Origin: an uncultured Flavobacterium sp.
Lineage (GTDB): Bacteria > Bacteroidota > Bacteroidia > Flavobacteriales > Flavobacteriaceae
Direction: 5' to 3'
DNA length: 41,403 nucleotides
Assembly: GCF_946220915.1 (NCBI RefSeq)
Contig: NZ_CAMIHH010000017.1
Span: 1 to 41,403 of the forward strand
The notes under the pieces were generated by a model. It searched no databases. It worked only from the letters and a program-made list of their open reading frames with translations, and was not told the DNA's origin. The position numbers and the translations under genes were made by a program. Shown piece by piece: positions 7,302 through 15,101 of the stretch; the first letter of the stretch is position 1, and each line of letters opens with the position of its first letter.

Positions 7302-8552
7302 CTACAGTTCCAATGCTTTCTTAGGATTGTTGTCCATCAGCAATTCGGCAGGATTCTCGAGGCCTTCTTTAACGGCTACAAGGAAACCAACCGATTCACG
7401 GCCATCAATGATCCTGTGGTCGTAAGACAGCGCTACATACATCATTGGGTGGATTTCAACCTTGCCATTTACTGCGATAGGCCTTTCGATGATATTATGC
7501 ATTCCAAGGATTCCCGACTGCGGAGGGTTAATGATAGGTGTAGAAAGCATAGACCCGAATACACCGCCATTGGTAATGGTAAAGGTGCCCCCGGTCATAT
7601 CGTCTACAGTGATCTGGCCGTCTCGTGCACGAAGCGCAAGGCGCTTGATCTCCGCTTCGATGCCACGGAAGGTAAGTCCTTCAGCATTCCTTACAACCGG
7701 TACCATAAGGCCTTTAGGGCCCGATACGGCTATTGATACATCTACAAAGTCATATGATATTTTATAGTCGCCATCCATCATGGAGTTTACATCCGGGAAC
7801 AGCTGCAATGCCCTTACTACCGCTTTGGTGAAGAAGGACATATAGCCAAGGCTTACACCGCCGTGCTTAGCCTTGAAGGCATCTTTATATTCGTTCCTCA
7901 GGTTGTTTATAGGTGTCATGTTCACCTCGTTGAACGTGGTAAGCATGGCTGTTTCGTTCTTGGCAGCAACCAGGCGCTCGGCCACTTTCCTGCGAAGCAT
8001 CGAAAGCTTGGTTTTTTCAGATCCTCGGTTGCCGCCTGTTGGCGTACCCATTGACGGAACATGGTTTACCGCATCATCTTTGGTAATCCTTCCGCCCTTG
8101 CCGGTGCCGGAAACGGTAGAAGCATCGATATTTTTTTCATCAAGGATTTTCCTTGCCGCAGGCGATGGTGTACCTGTTGCATAGGTTTTCTCTTCTGCCT
8201 TTGGTTCTTCTTTCTTAGGTTCCTCCTTTTTAGGCTCTTCTTTTTTCTCTTCAGCTTTAGGGGTTTCAGCTGCTTTTTCTTCCTTTGCTGGTGCAGCGGC
8301 TCCGTCAGGCTTTGCGGCACCCGTATCGATAAGGCATACTACCTGCCCCACTTTTACAGCGTCGCCTTCTTCTGCCTTTAATGTAATGACACCTGAGGCT
8401 TCGGCAGGAAGCTCAAGGGTTGCCTTATCTGAATCCACTTCGGCAATAGCCTGGTCCTTTTCTACATAGTCACCATCTTTTACCAGCCATGTTGCAATTT
8501 CTACTTCTGTGATCGACTCTCCCGGTGACGGGACTTTCATTTCTAAAATCAT
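7302..8552 (-). CDS. odhB: 2-oxoglutarate dehydrogenase E2, dihydrolipoyl succinyltransferase
   Basis: 416 residues; the E2 core of the 2-oxoglutarate dehydrogenase complex in the TCA cycle. Residues 1-75 are a lipoyl domain with the lipoylated Lys43 in DSDKATLE. Residues ~85-122 are a Lys/Glu/Pro/Ala linker with repeated KKEEP units. Residues ~125-165 (TPSPAARKILDE ... GRITKDDAV) are the E1/E3-binding domain. The rest is the catalytic acyltransferase ending in SYDHRIIDGRE, with the active His near 379 and Asp near 383. It lies 50 bp downstream of odhA, forms the standard odhAB pair, and also has its own candidate -7 box. Confidence 0.96.
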   Translation of the reverse strand: MILEMKVPSPGESITEVEIATWLVKDGDYVEKDQAIAEVDSDKATLELPAEASGVITLKAEEGDAVKVGQVVCLIDTGAAKPDGAAAPAKEEKAAETPKAEEKKEEPKKEEPKKEEPKAEEKTYATGTPSPAARKILDEKNIDASTVSGTGKGGRITKDDAVNHVPSMGTPTGGNRGSEKTKLSMLRRKVAERLVAAKNETAMLTTFNEVNMTPINNLRNEYKDAFKAKHGGVSLGYMSFFTKAVVRALQLFPDVNSMMDGDYKISYDFVDVSIAVSGPKGLMVPVVRNAEGLTFRGIEAEIKRLALRARDGQITVDDMTGGTFTITNGGVFGSMLSTPIINPPQSGILGMHNIIERPIAVNGKVEIHPMMYVALSYDHRIIDGRESVGFLVAVKEGLENPAELLMDNNPKKALEL

Positions 8553-8591
8553 ATCAGTATGCTTTATTTGTGTTCCTTATCTATTGAAAAT

Positions 8592-8599
8592 CAAAAGTA
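8592..8599 (-). promoter_or_regulatory. Candidate internal -7 box before odhB
   Basis: TACTTTTG on the minus strand matches TAnnTTTG and lies 40 nt upstream of odhB, directly after the odhA stop. The identical octamer is upstream of odhA. Confidence 0.4.
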
Positions 8600-8602
8600 C
8601 AA

Positions 8603-11383
8603 TTAATTAAACAAATTTTTGTCAAAAACCATCGCTATGGCAGCGGCATGGCGTTTTTTAGAACGCGTGTAGCTGCCCGCAGCAGGCGCGCTGTATGCCT
8701 TTAGCGATGCCACCCTTAGCTTCACCTCATTAAAATTCATAAGTATATAGCCATAAGCACCCATATTGCGCGGCTCTTCCTGTGCCCATACATAATCGTC
8801 GGCGTTAGGGTACCTGGCAATGATCTCCTTAAGCTGCTCCGTTGGTAGCGGGAATAGTTGCTCTATACGCACCACGGCCACATCATCGCGCTTCAGGTTC
8901 TCCCTTTCGGCAACGAGGTCGTAGTAGAATTTACCGGTACAGAATACCAGTGTTTTTACTTTTTTGGCATCCGCTGCCGGATCGTCAAGCACTTCGTGGA
9001 ACGTGCCGTTTGCAAACTCTTCGGCTGTAGAAACTACCAATGGATGGCGCAGCAGGCTCTTCGGTGTGAACACGATAAGCGGCTTGCGGAAGGTGGTTTT
9101 CATCTGCCTTCTCAAAAGGTGGAAAAAGTTGGCTGGCGTGGTACAGTCGGCCACATACATATTGTGGTTGGCGCAAAGCTGCAGGTAGCGTTCCATGCGG
9201 GCCGATGAGTGCTCGGCACCCTGGCCTTCGTAGCCATGCGGCAGAAGGAACACAAGGCCATTCTGGTTGTTCCATTTGTCTTCGGCAGCCGAAATGTACT
9301 GGTCGATCATGATCTGGGCACCGTTGGAGAAATCACCAAATTGTGCTTCCCAAATCGTGAGTGTTTTAGGGCTGGCAAGGGCATAACCGTAATCAAAGCC
9401 CACCACGCCATATTCAGACAGCAATGAATTGAATATGTTGAACTTTCCTTTTTGGTCCTTTAGCGTATTAAGCAGCACCACTTCCTCTTCAGAATCTTCA
9501 ACCTTGATCACGGCATGGCGGTGCGAAAAGGTTCCCCTTTCCACATCCTGCCCGGATATGCGCACGTCATAGCCTTCGGTAAGCAATGAGCCATAGGCAA
9601 GCAGCTCGGCCATGGCCCAGTCCAGCTTGTCGGTATCAAAGTACATCGCCTTGCGGTCGTTGATCAGCTTTTGTATCTTTTTAATGAATTTCTTATCTGC
9701 CGGAAGCTCAGTGATCGTTTTGGCAATCTCATCAAGTATTTCTTTAGAGAAGGCAGTGTTGACTTTCTTCAGCATCTCTTCTTCGTCGGCTTGTGCAAAT
9801 CCTTCCCATTCATTTTGCATGAACGGGCTGATGATGGTAAGCTCTTTTTTTCTCGAAGCCTCAAGGTTTTCTTCGAGTACTGCCTTGTAATCGGCTTCCA
9901 GCTTGCCGGTATATTTATCGTCAATAGTCCCTGCGGCAATCAGCTTTTCTGCATAAATGTCGCGTGGGTTCTTGTGTTTGGCAATAATCTTGTAAAGTTT
10001 GGGCTGGGTAAAGCTTGGTTCGTCACCCTCATTATGCCCATATTTCCGGTAGCCCAGAAGGTCGATGAATACATCGCCGCCAAATTCCATCCTGTAGTCC
10101 AGGGCAAAAAGCATGGCGTGCACCACAGCTTCGGCATCATCAGCATTCACGTGAAGTACCGGCGAAAGCGTTACCTTGGCAATGTCGGTACAGTAGGTCG
10201 ACGAACGCGCATCAAGGTAGTTCGTAGTAAAGCCCACCTGGTTGTTTATCACAAGGTGTATTGTGCCGCCTGTTTTGTAGCCATCCAGCTTGGCCATCTG
10301 CACAATTTCGTACACGATGCCCTGGCCCGCTACGGCAGCATCGCCATGAAGCGCAATAGGAAGCACTTTAGAGAAATTATCCGGATAATACCTATCCTGC
10401 TTGGCACGGGCAATGCCTTCGATAACCGCGCCCACAGTTTCAAGGTGCGATGGGTTGGGGGCAAGGTTAATGTTGATCTGTTTTCCGCTCTTGGTCTTCT
10501 TGTCGGCAGTGAGGCCAAGGTGGTATTTTACGTCGCCGTCAAAAAGGGCATCATCATCATAGTCCTTACCGTCAAATTCACTAAAGATGTCCGATGTAGG
10601 TTTGCCAAATACGTTGGCCAGTACGTTCAGGCGGCCCCGGTGTGCCATACCCATTACAAACTGCTCCACGCCTTTTTCGGCAGCAGCTTCTATAAGTGCG
10701 TCAAGTGCAGGGATAAGCGATTCGCCGCCCTCAAGGGAAAAGCGTTTCTGGCCCACATATTTTGTGTGGAGGAAATTCTCGAAAGAAACTGCCTCGTTGA
10801 GTTTTGAAAGGATGTTTTTCTTCTGCTCGGCAGAAAAGTCGGGCTGGTTGTCATTTTTGGTAAGCCTGTTCTGTATCCACTTCCTGATCTCGGGGTCACG
10901 GATGTACATGTACTCGATACCGATGTGCTGGCAGTATACCTTGCGCAGGTGTTCTACGATCTGCCTTAAGGTAGCCTGTTGCAGGCCGGCTTCTTTAGCA
11001 GCATCAAAAGCTGTGTCAAGGTCGGCATCGCTAAGGCCGAATGTTTCCAGCGAAAGGTTGGGCGTAAATATCCTCCTGTCCCTTACCGGGTTGGTCTTGG
11101 TAAAAAGGTGTCCCCGGGTGCGGTAGCCTTCGATAAGGTTAAGCACCTTAAACTCTTTCTGTAATTTTTCAGGAATGCCCGAGTAGTCGGATACCGGCTG
11201 TGGGGCTGGGCTGGGCTGGGCTATATCCGGCGTTTCGTAACCATTGCCCTGCATCCCGAAATCAAATCCCTGGAAAAAGCTTCTCCAGCTTGCTTCCACG
11301 CTGTCGGGATTTTCTATATATTGATCGTATAAATCTGCAAAAAATGCGGTATGTGCCGCGTTTAAGAAGGAAAACCTGTCCAT
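8603..11383 (-). CDS. odhA: 2-oxoglutarate dehydrogenase E1 component
   Basis: 926 residues; thiamine-diphosphate-dependent E1 that decarboxylates 2-oxoglutarate and transfers succinyl to the OdhB lipoyl group. The N-terminal segment FFADLYDQYIENPDSVEASW is the conserved E2-binding start of the family, followed by a Pro/Ala-rich linker (QPSPAPQP). QFVMGMAHRGRLNVLANV and the ThDP/Mg motif HGDAAVAGQG ... VINNQVGFTT are clear. The C-terminal transketolase-like half has FLLPHGYEGQGAEHSSARMER. Length is typical. A TACTTTTG box lies ~40 nt upstream. Confidence 0.96.
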   Translation of the reverse strand: MDRFSFLNAAHTAFFADLYDQYIENPDSVEASWRSFFQGFDFGMQGNGYETPDIAQPSPAPQPVSDYSGIPEKLQKEFKVLNLIEGYRTRGHLFTKTNPVRDRRIFTPNLSLETFGLSDADLDTAFDAAKEAGLQQATLRQIVEHLRKVYCQHIGIEYMYIRDPEIRKWIQNRLTKNDNQPDFSAEQKKNILSKLNEAVSFENFLHTKYVGQKRFSLEGGESLIPALDALIEAAAEKGVEQFVMGMAHRGRLNVLANVFGKPTSDIFSEFDGKDYDDDALFDGDVKYHLGLTADKKTKSGKQININLAPNPSHLETVGAVIEGIARAKQDRYYPDNFSKVLPIALHGDAAVAGQGIVYEIVQMAKLDGYKTGGTIHLVINNQVGFTTNYLDARSSTYCTDIAKVTLSPVLHVNADDAEAVVHAMLFALDYRMEFGGDVFIDLLGYRKYGHNEGDEPSFTQPKLYKIIAKHKNPRDIYAEKLIAAGTIDDKYTGKLEADYKAVLEENLEASRKKELTIISPFMQNEWEGFAQADEEEMLKKVNTAFSKEILDEIAKTITELPADKKFIKKIQKLINDRKAMYFDTDKLDWAMAELLAYGSLLTEGYDVRISGQDVERGTFSHRHAVIKVEDSEEEVVLLNTLKDQKGKFNIFNSLLSEYGVVGFDYGYALASPKTLTIWEAQFGDFSNGAQIMIDQYISAAEDKWNNQNGLVFLLPHGYEGQGAEHSSARMERYLQLCANHNMYVADCTTPANFFHLLRRQMKTTFRKPLIVFTPKSLLRHPLVVSTAEEFANGTFHEVLDDPAADAKKVKTLVFCTGKFYYDLVAERENLKRDDVAVVRIEQLFPLPTEQLKEIIARYPNADDYVWAQEEPRNMGAYGYILMNFNEVKLRVASLKAYSAPAAGSYTRSKKRHAAAIAMVFDKNLFN

Positions 11384-11422
11384 AATATTGTGTTTACTAC
11401 CTGGTTTTTAAAAAATCAATTG

Positions 11423-11430
11423 CAAAAGTA
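11423..11430 (-). promoter_or_regulatory. -7 box of odhA
   Basis: TACTTTTG on the minus strand, 40 nt before the ATG at 11383; matches TAnnTTTG. No convincing -33 TTG at the usual spacing. Confidence 0.5.
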
Positions 11431-11496
11431 CAATATTTGCAATAAATCCTTCAGTGTTTTTTATATATTTATGCATACTAATTATACATCGGACAG

Positions 11497-12051
11497 ATGA
11501 AAAGACAAATTTCGCATTTAGTGCAAAAAACGGCGCTTGCCGTAGCCAGCTGCTTTATGCTCACGGCTCTGCATGCGCAGGATAGCAGCGGCTTTTGGGA
11601 CAGGGTTCGCTTTGGCGGTGGCTTTGGCCTGGGCATAGGAAGCGGGTATACTGATATTACACTCGCACCCGGTGCCTTATATGAATTTAACGAATATGTT
11701 GCTTTGGGGGTGGGTGTGCAGGGCACGTATGTAAACCAGCGCGACTTTTACAAGGCGTGGCTCTATGGCGGGTCGGTTATTGCCCTGTTTAACCCCGTAC
11801 CCGAAGTGCAGCTCTCTGCCGAACTGGAACAATTGCGGGTCAACCAGGAATTTGACAGGGATTACTTTGACGACCTTGCAGACAATCCTGCCATTGAAAG
11901 GCAAAGGGACTTTTGGAATACGGCTTTGTTTCTGGGCGCAGGTTACAGGATGGAGAATGTTACAGTAGGGGTGCGGTACAATGTGCTGTTCAATGAAAAC
12001 GACATGGTTTACGGCGATGCGTTCATGCCGTTTGTGAGGGTGTATTTTTAG
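11497..12051 (+). CDS. Outer-membrane beta-barrel protein
   Basis: 184 residues with a Sec signal peptide (KTALAVASCFMLTALHAQ, cleavage near residue 27). The mature part alternates Gly/aromatic-rich strands (FGGGFGLGIGSGYTDITLAPG, GVGVQGTYV, FLGAGYRMENVTVGVRYNVLF). It ends in FVRVYF, a terminal Phe typical of outer-membrane barrels. About eight strands fit the length. Homologues next to odhA in this group are sometimes labelled alpha-ketoglutarate decarboxylase; nothing in this sequence supports an enzymatic role, so that name looks inherited from the neighbour. Function is unknown. Confidence 0.8.
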   Translation: MKRQISHLVQKTALAVASCFMLTALHAQDSSGFWDRVRFGGGFGLGIGSGYTDITLAPGALYEFNEYVALGVGVQGTYVNQRDFYKAWLYGGSVIALFNPVPEVQLSAELEQLRVNQEFDRDYFDDLADNPAIERQRDFWNTALFLGAGYRMENVTVGVRYNVLFNENDMVYGDAFMPFVRVYF

Positions 12052-12133
12052 GTTTAGTTGGAACGCGGATGACGCGGACTGCGCGGGATTTTGTGGATTT
12101 TCTTAGAATTAGAAGTTGTATATTTTGATAAAC

Positions 12134-12216
12134 ACCTGCAAGGTCGAAAAGATCTTACAGGAGGTTACAAAATACCGGTTCACCAACCTGCAAGGTTTTC
12201 AAAACCTTGTAGGTTT
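12134..12216. repeat. Two adjacent copies of a palindromic intergenic repeat
   Basis: Copy two (12185-12216) pairs AACCTGCAAGGTTTT with AAAACCTTGTAGGTTT almost perfectly. Copy one (12134-12166) is a degenerate version containing ACCTGCAAGGTC and GATCTTACAGGAGGT. This resembles a palindromic repeat common between Bacteroidota genes. It lies between two convergent genes and could also act as a terminator. Confidence 0.6.
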
Positions 12217-12233
12217 AAAGAAAATACAATTAA

Positions 12234-12590
12234 TCAATACCTGTTCCTGAACCATACCTTTTGCCATTCCCTTTTCAAAACCAAAAAAGCTACCTGCTCG
12301 GACAGTTCTCCAATATCAGAGCCGTCCAATGATTTGATTTCTTTTTCAGGCACATCGATGATGTACAACAGGTTGAGGTACTCGGCAAACTTATGCTGGA
12401 TGAGCCTGTATATCTTGTCCTGTAATCCGAGTTTTAACCGGATAGGTGAGGCATCGGCATCAAAATCCAAAGGCTCATTGGCCAGGGTAAAATCCTTGTT
12501 GAGCTGCTCCACAAGTTTGGTGTACAGCATCTCTTTTTGTGCCTCACTCAGCAGGAGGTCAGTATTTTGCGGTGCAGTAAAGGGTATCAT
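12234..12590 (-). CDS. Conserved-looking hypothetical protein
   Basis: 118 residues, largely helical by composition, no signal peptide or membrane segment. It overlaps the upstream polyprenyl diphosphate synthase gene by 4 bp, so it is probably cotranslated. Its codon use looks like its neighbours. No catalytic motif or family was recognised. A role linked to isoprenoid metabolism is only a context guess. Confidence 0.72.
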   Translation of the reverse strand: MIPFTAPQNTDLLLSEAQKEMLYTKLVEQLNKDFTLANEPLDFDADASPIRLKLGLQDKIYRLIQHKFAEYLNLLYIIDVPEKEIKSLDGSDIGELSEQVAFLVLKREWQKVWFRNRY

Positions 12591-13561
12591 ACCTTGCGCT
12601 GCATCAGGTTTTCGCCAAACTCTCGTAGCAGTTGTTTCTTATCGCCGGCAATGTCCATTTTTTCCAGAGTGGCAAAAGCCTTCAGGGTAAATTGCTCAAT
12701 GGCCTGTCGGGTAGCGGCATCGGCGCCTGTGTGGGTAAAAATGTTCTTTACCGCAACGATCTTGTCAGATGGGTCTTCGGGCTTTACGGCAAACCATTGC
12801 ATGAGGTTTTCCTTCTCGTACAGATTGGCCTGGGCCAAAGCCTTAAGGTACAGGTAGGTTTTTTTATTCTCAATGATGTCGCCGCCTACCTGCTTTCCAA
12901 ATGTTGCCGGGTCGCCAAAAGCGTCAAGATAGTCGTCCTGTAACTGGAACGCAATGCCCAGGTTCAGTCCGAAGTCGTAAATAAGGTCGCAATTTTCCTG
13001 TGAGGTCCTGGCCACGATGCCCCCCATCTTCATGGCAGCTGCCACGAGTACAGCGGTTTTATACTCAATCATTTTGAGGTATTCGGGCTGTGTGACATCA
13101 TCACGCTGCTCGAAATCTACGTCCCATTGCTGGCCTTCACAAACCTCCAAAGCGGTTTTGCTGAACAGCTTTGCCAGTGAGCGAAACACTTCCGGCTCAT
13201 ATTCCTCAAAATAGCGGTAGGCCAGGATTAGCATTGCATCTCCAGAAAGGATGCCGGTGTTCAGGTCCCACTTTTCATGTACGGTTTCGTGCCCTCTTCG
13301 CAATGGGGCTTCGTCCATAATGTCATCATGCACCAGCGAAAAGTTATGGAACACTTCCACGGCAATAGCAGCCGGCAGGGCTTCGCGGCAGTCGGCACCA
13401 AAAATATCGGCGGCCATGAGCGTAAGCACAGGGCGCATGCGTTTCCCTCCCAACGATACTATGTACTGAATGGGGGCATAGAGGTTGACGGGTTGTTTTT
13501 CGAAGGAATGGCCGGCAAAATACTCGGCTACTATCTGCTGGTAATGCCCAATGGACTGCAT
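12587..13561 (-). CDS. Polyprenyl (farnesyl/geranylgeranyl) diphosphate synthase
   Basis: 324 residues of the trans-isoprenyl diphosphate synthase family, which condenses isopentenyl diphosphate with an allylic diphosphate. GGKRMRP (39-45) binds substrate. The first Asp-rich motif DDIMD is at 79-83, with RRG following. The second, DDYLD, is at 209-213 in FQLQDDYLDAFG. Residues just before the first motif (FHNFSLVHDD) set chain length, but the exact product cannot be fixed by eye. The gene overlaps the downstream hypothetical gene by 4 bp and is divergent from a TetR regulator. Confidence 0.93.
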   Translation of the reverse strand: MQSIGHYQQIVAEYFAGHSFEKQPVNLYAPIQYIVSLGGKRMRPVLTLMAADIFGADCREALPAAIAVEVFHNFSLVHDDIMDEAPLRRGHETVHEKWDLNTGILSGDAMLILAYRYFEEYEPEVFRSLAKLFSKTALEVCEGQQWDVDFEQRDDVTQPEYLKMIEYKTAVLVAAAMKMGGIVARTSQENCDLIYDFGLNLGIAFQLQDDYLDAFGDPATFGKQVGGDIIENKKTYLYLKALAQANLYEKENLMQWFAVKPEDPSDKIVAVKNIFTHTGADAATRQAIEQFTLKAFATLEKMDIAGDKKQLLREFGENLMQRKV

Positions 13562-13607
13562 AAAGGATATTTTTTGCTAAGGTACTTTTTTCTGCATAAA
13601 AGTGTAA

Positions 13608-13703
13608 GCCACGAATTACACAAATTTCACTGATTTTTAAAGGGAAACCTGCTAACTGTTTTATAGCCAGAACGAATTAGTGAAAATTTGTGCAATTCGT
13701 GGC
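13608..13703. repeat. Intergenic inverted repeat (GCCACGAATT type)
   Basis: Left arm GCCACGAATTACACAAATTT (from 13608) is the complement of the right arm ending AATTCGTGGC (13703), with one mismatch and one indel over 24-25 bp. The spacer is 47 nt. It resembles the CACAAA-rich repeat at 4404-4541 and occupies the gap between two divergent genes. Confidence 0.65.
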
Positions 13704-13737
13704 AAAAAACTACCTCTTAAACTTATCACAAAACTTT

Positions 13738-13765
13738 GGAAACTTTTTTGGTTTTAAAAGTTTCC
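13738..13765 (+). promoter_or_regulatory. Putative TetR operator over the -33 element
   Basis: Perfect 10-bp arms GGAAACTTTT / AAAAGTTTCC with an 8-nt spacer. The spacer contains the TTG (13748-13750) that would be the -33 element of the following tetR promoter, so a bound dimer should block RNA polymerase. Autoregulation is inferred. Confidence 0.5.
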
Positions 13766-13778
13766 TGATGTAATTTTG
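13748..13778 (+). promoter_or_regulatory. Promoter of tetR-1 (TTG-N20-TAATTTTG)
   Basis: TTG at 13748-13750, 20-nt spacer, then TAATTTTG at 13771-13778, a good match to the Bacteroidota -33/-7 pattern. The preferred ATG is 18 nt further on. Confidence 0.6.
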
Positions 13779-13796
13779 CGCCGAATTTTAGAACGA

Positions 13797-14390
13797 ATGA
13801 AAGAGGAAATTTTAAATAAAGCAAACGAAATGTTCTTAACGCTTGGTTTTAAAAGCGTTACCATGGATGATATTGCCGCCGAGCTGGGCATATCCAAAAA
13901 AACAATTTACCAGCACTATGCCAATAAAACAGAATTGGTAGAGGCGAGCACTAAGCACCTTTTTGGCGTGATATCACAGGGAGTCGATGACATTAACGCA
14001 ATGGGAAAGGATTCGATAGAAGAGATATTCCTGATCCGCGACTTTATGATGCAGCATTTGCACAATGAGTCGGCCGCTCCATTTTACCAGTTGCAAAAGT
14101 TTTTCCCGAGGATATTTTCCTGCCTGCGCGAAAAACAGTTCGAAAAGATGAATGGCTGCATGATAAGTAACTTGCAAAATGGCATTGATGCAGGGATTTA
14201 CAGGAGCGGCATTAATATCGATTTTATATCGCGCATATATTTTACAGGGCTTACCGGGATTAAAGACAGTGACATCTTTCCGGCTAACATGTTTGAAGTG
14301 TATTCGCTGACCAAACAATTTTTAGAATATCATTTAAGGGGAATAGTGACTTCGAAAGGTTTATCGATCCTTGAAAAGTTCGTTGTTTAA
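13797..14390 (+). CDS. TetR/AcrR family transcriptional regulator
   Basis: 197 residues from the ATG at 13797. A longer ATG at 13776 lies inside the -7 box and is rejected. Residues ~5-50 (MFLTLGFKSVTMDDIAAELGISKKTIYQHYANKTELV) are the TetR helix-turn-helix. The C-terminal ligand domain (MQHLHNESAAPFYQLQKFFPRIF) gives no ligand clue. A palindromic operator overlaps its promoter. Neighbours are a divergent polyprenyl synthase and, downstream, an efflux operon with its own TetR. Targets other than itself are unknown. Confidence 0.92.
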   Translation: MKEEILNKANEMFLTLGFKSVTMDDIAAELGISKKTIYQHYANKTELVEASTKHLFGVISQGVDDINAMGKDSIEEIFLIRDFMMQHLHNESAAPFYQLQKFFPRIFSCLREKQFEKMNGCMISNLQNGIDAGIYRSGINIDFISRIYFTGLTGIKDSDIFPANMFEVYSLTKQFLEYHLRGIVTSKGLSILEKFVV

Positions 14391-14431
14391 TTTTAACTAA
14401 ATATTAACATTCATCAATCCTGAAAACGTAT

Positions 14432-14457
14432 TAATTTTGCCTTGACAAAAATGTCAA
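14432..14457 (+). promoter_or_regulatory. -7 box and operator of the efflux operon
   Basis: TAATTTTG (14432-14439) is followed 2 nt later by TTGACA-AAAA-TGTCAA (14442-14457), a perfect palindrome with a 4-nt centre. The palindrome covers the expected transcription start, 19 nt before the second tetR gene. It is a likely binding site for that TetR protein. Confidence 0.55.
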
Positions 14458-14476
14458 ACAAAAAAGTTAAACAATA

Positions 14477-15070
14477 ATGTCAGCCAAAGTAACAGACCAG
14501 GATACAGAGAAGTTGATAAAGGAAACGGCGATGCGGATCTTTTTTGCTGAAGGGCGCTTCAATGCAACCACGCAGGAGATAGCCGATACAGCGGGCGTGA
14601 ACAGGACATTGATCAATTATTATTTCCGTTCCCGCGACAAGCTGTTTGAGCAGGTTTTTGACGAAGCGCATAAGCAGGAACACGAACTGATGGAACAGAT
14701 CATGTTTTCGGACCTGCCGTTCCGGGATAAGATAGCAAGGCACCTGGACACATTTTTTGAACAGTCGCAAAAATATCCGTACCTCGAGATATACATGGTA
14801 ACACAGGTAAACCAGGGATGCAATTTTAAAGACCAGGAACATATGCAGGAACTGCTGAAAAAATTTCACGCGGAAATAGAAGAGGAAATGGAAAAAGGCA
14901 CTATCGGGAAAATGAGGCCGGAACAGTTTACCCTCAACTTTGTTTCGCTGATGTCGTTCCCGGTTTCAATGAGGCCGCTGCTCGAGGAGTCGATGGGCTT
15001 CTCGGATGAAAAATTTGACCAGCTGCTTGCCGAACGCAAGGAAGTAATAATGAAGACCCTTTTTAAATAA
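14477..15070 (+). CDS. TetR family repressor of the efflux operon
   Basis: 197 residues. The helix-turn-helix (NATTQEIADTAGVNRTLINYYFRSRDKLFEQVF) is at residues ~29-61. The C-terminal domain is helical and would sense ligand. It is the first gene of a four-gene operon with tolC-like, adaptor and RND pump genes, starting 31 bp before the next gene. This layout is typical of a drug-responsive local repressor. A palindrome at the operon's transcription start fits autoregulation. The ligand is unknown. Confidence 0.92.
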   Translation: MSAKVTDQDTEKLIKETAMRIFFAEGRFNATTQEIADTAGVNRTLINYYFRSRDKLFEQVFDEAHKQEHELMEQIMFSDLPFRDKIARHLDTFFEQSQKYPYLEIYMVTQVNQGCNFKDQEHMQELLKKFHAEIEEEMEKGTIGKMRPEQFTLNFVSLMSFPVSMRPLLEESMGFSDEKFDQLLAERKEVIMKTLFK

Positions 15071-15101
15071 TAATCATTCAATCAATTAATACAGTTAACA
15101 A

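Noticed and set aside
8200..8290. Repeated Lys/Glu/Pro codons in odhB
   Set aside because: This is the normal flexible linker between lipoyl and E1/E3-binding domains.
9671..10807. 378-codon open frame on the plus strand
   Set aside because: It is antisense to the highly conserved odhA coding sequence and its translation has no domain character; it reflects codon bias of odhA.
11203..11222. Short tandem GGGCT repeat
   Set aside because: It encodes the Pro/Ala-rich linker of OdhA; simple repeats are common in such linkers.
11497..12051. Alpha-ketoglutarate decarboxylase name for the gene beside odhA
   Set aside because: The product is a signal-peptide-bearing barrel with no ThDP motif.
12091..12690. 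199-codon frame on the plus strand
   Set aside because: Covers intergenic repeats and is antisense to two genes that overlap by 4 bp in normal operon style.
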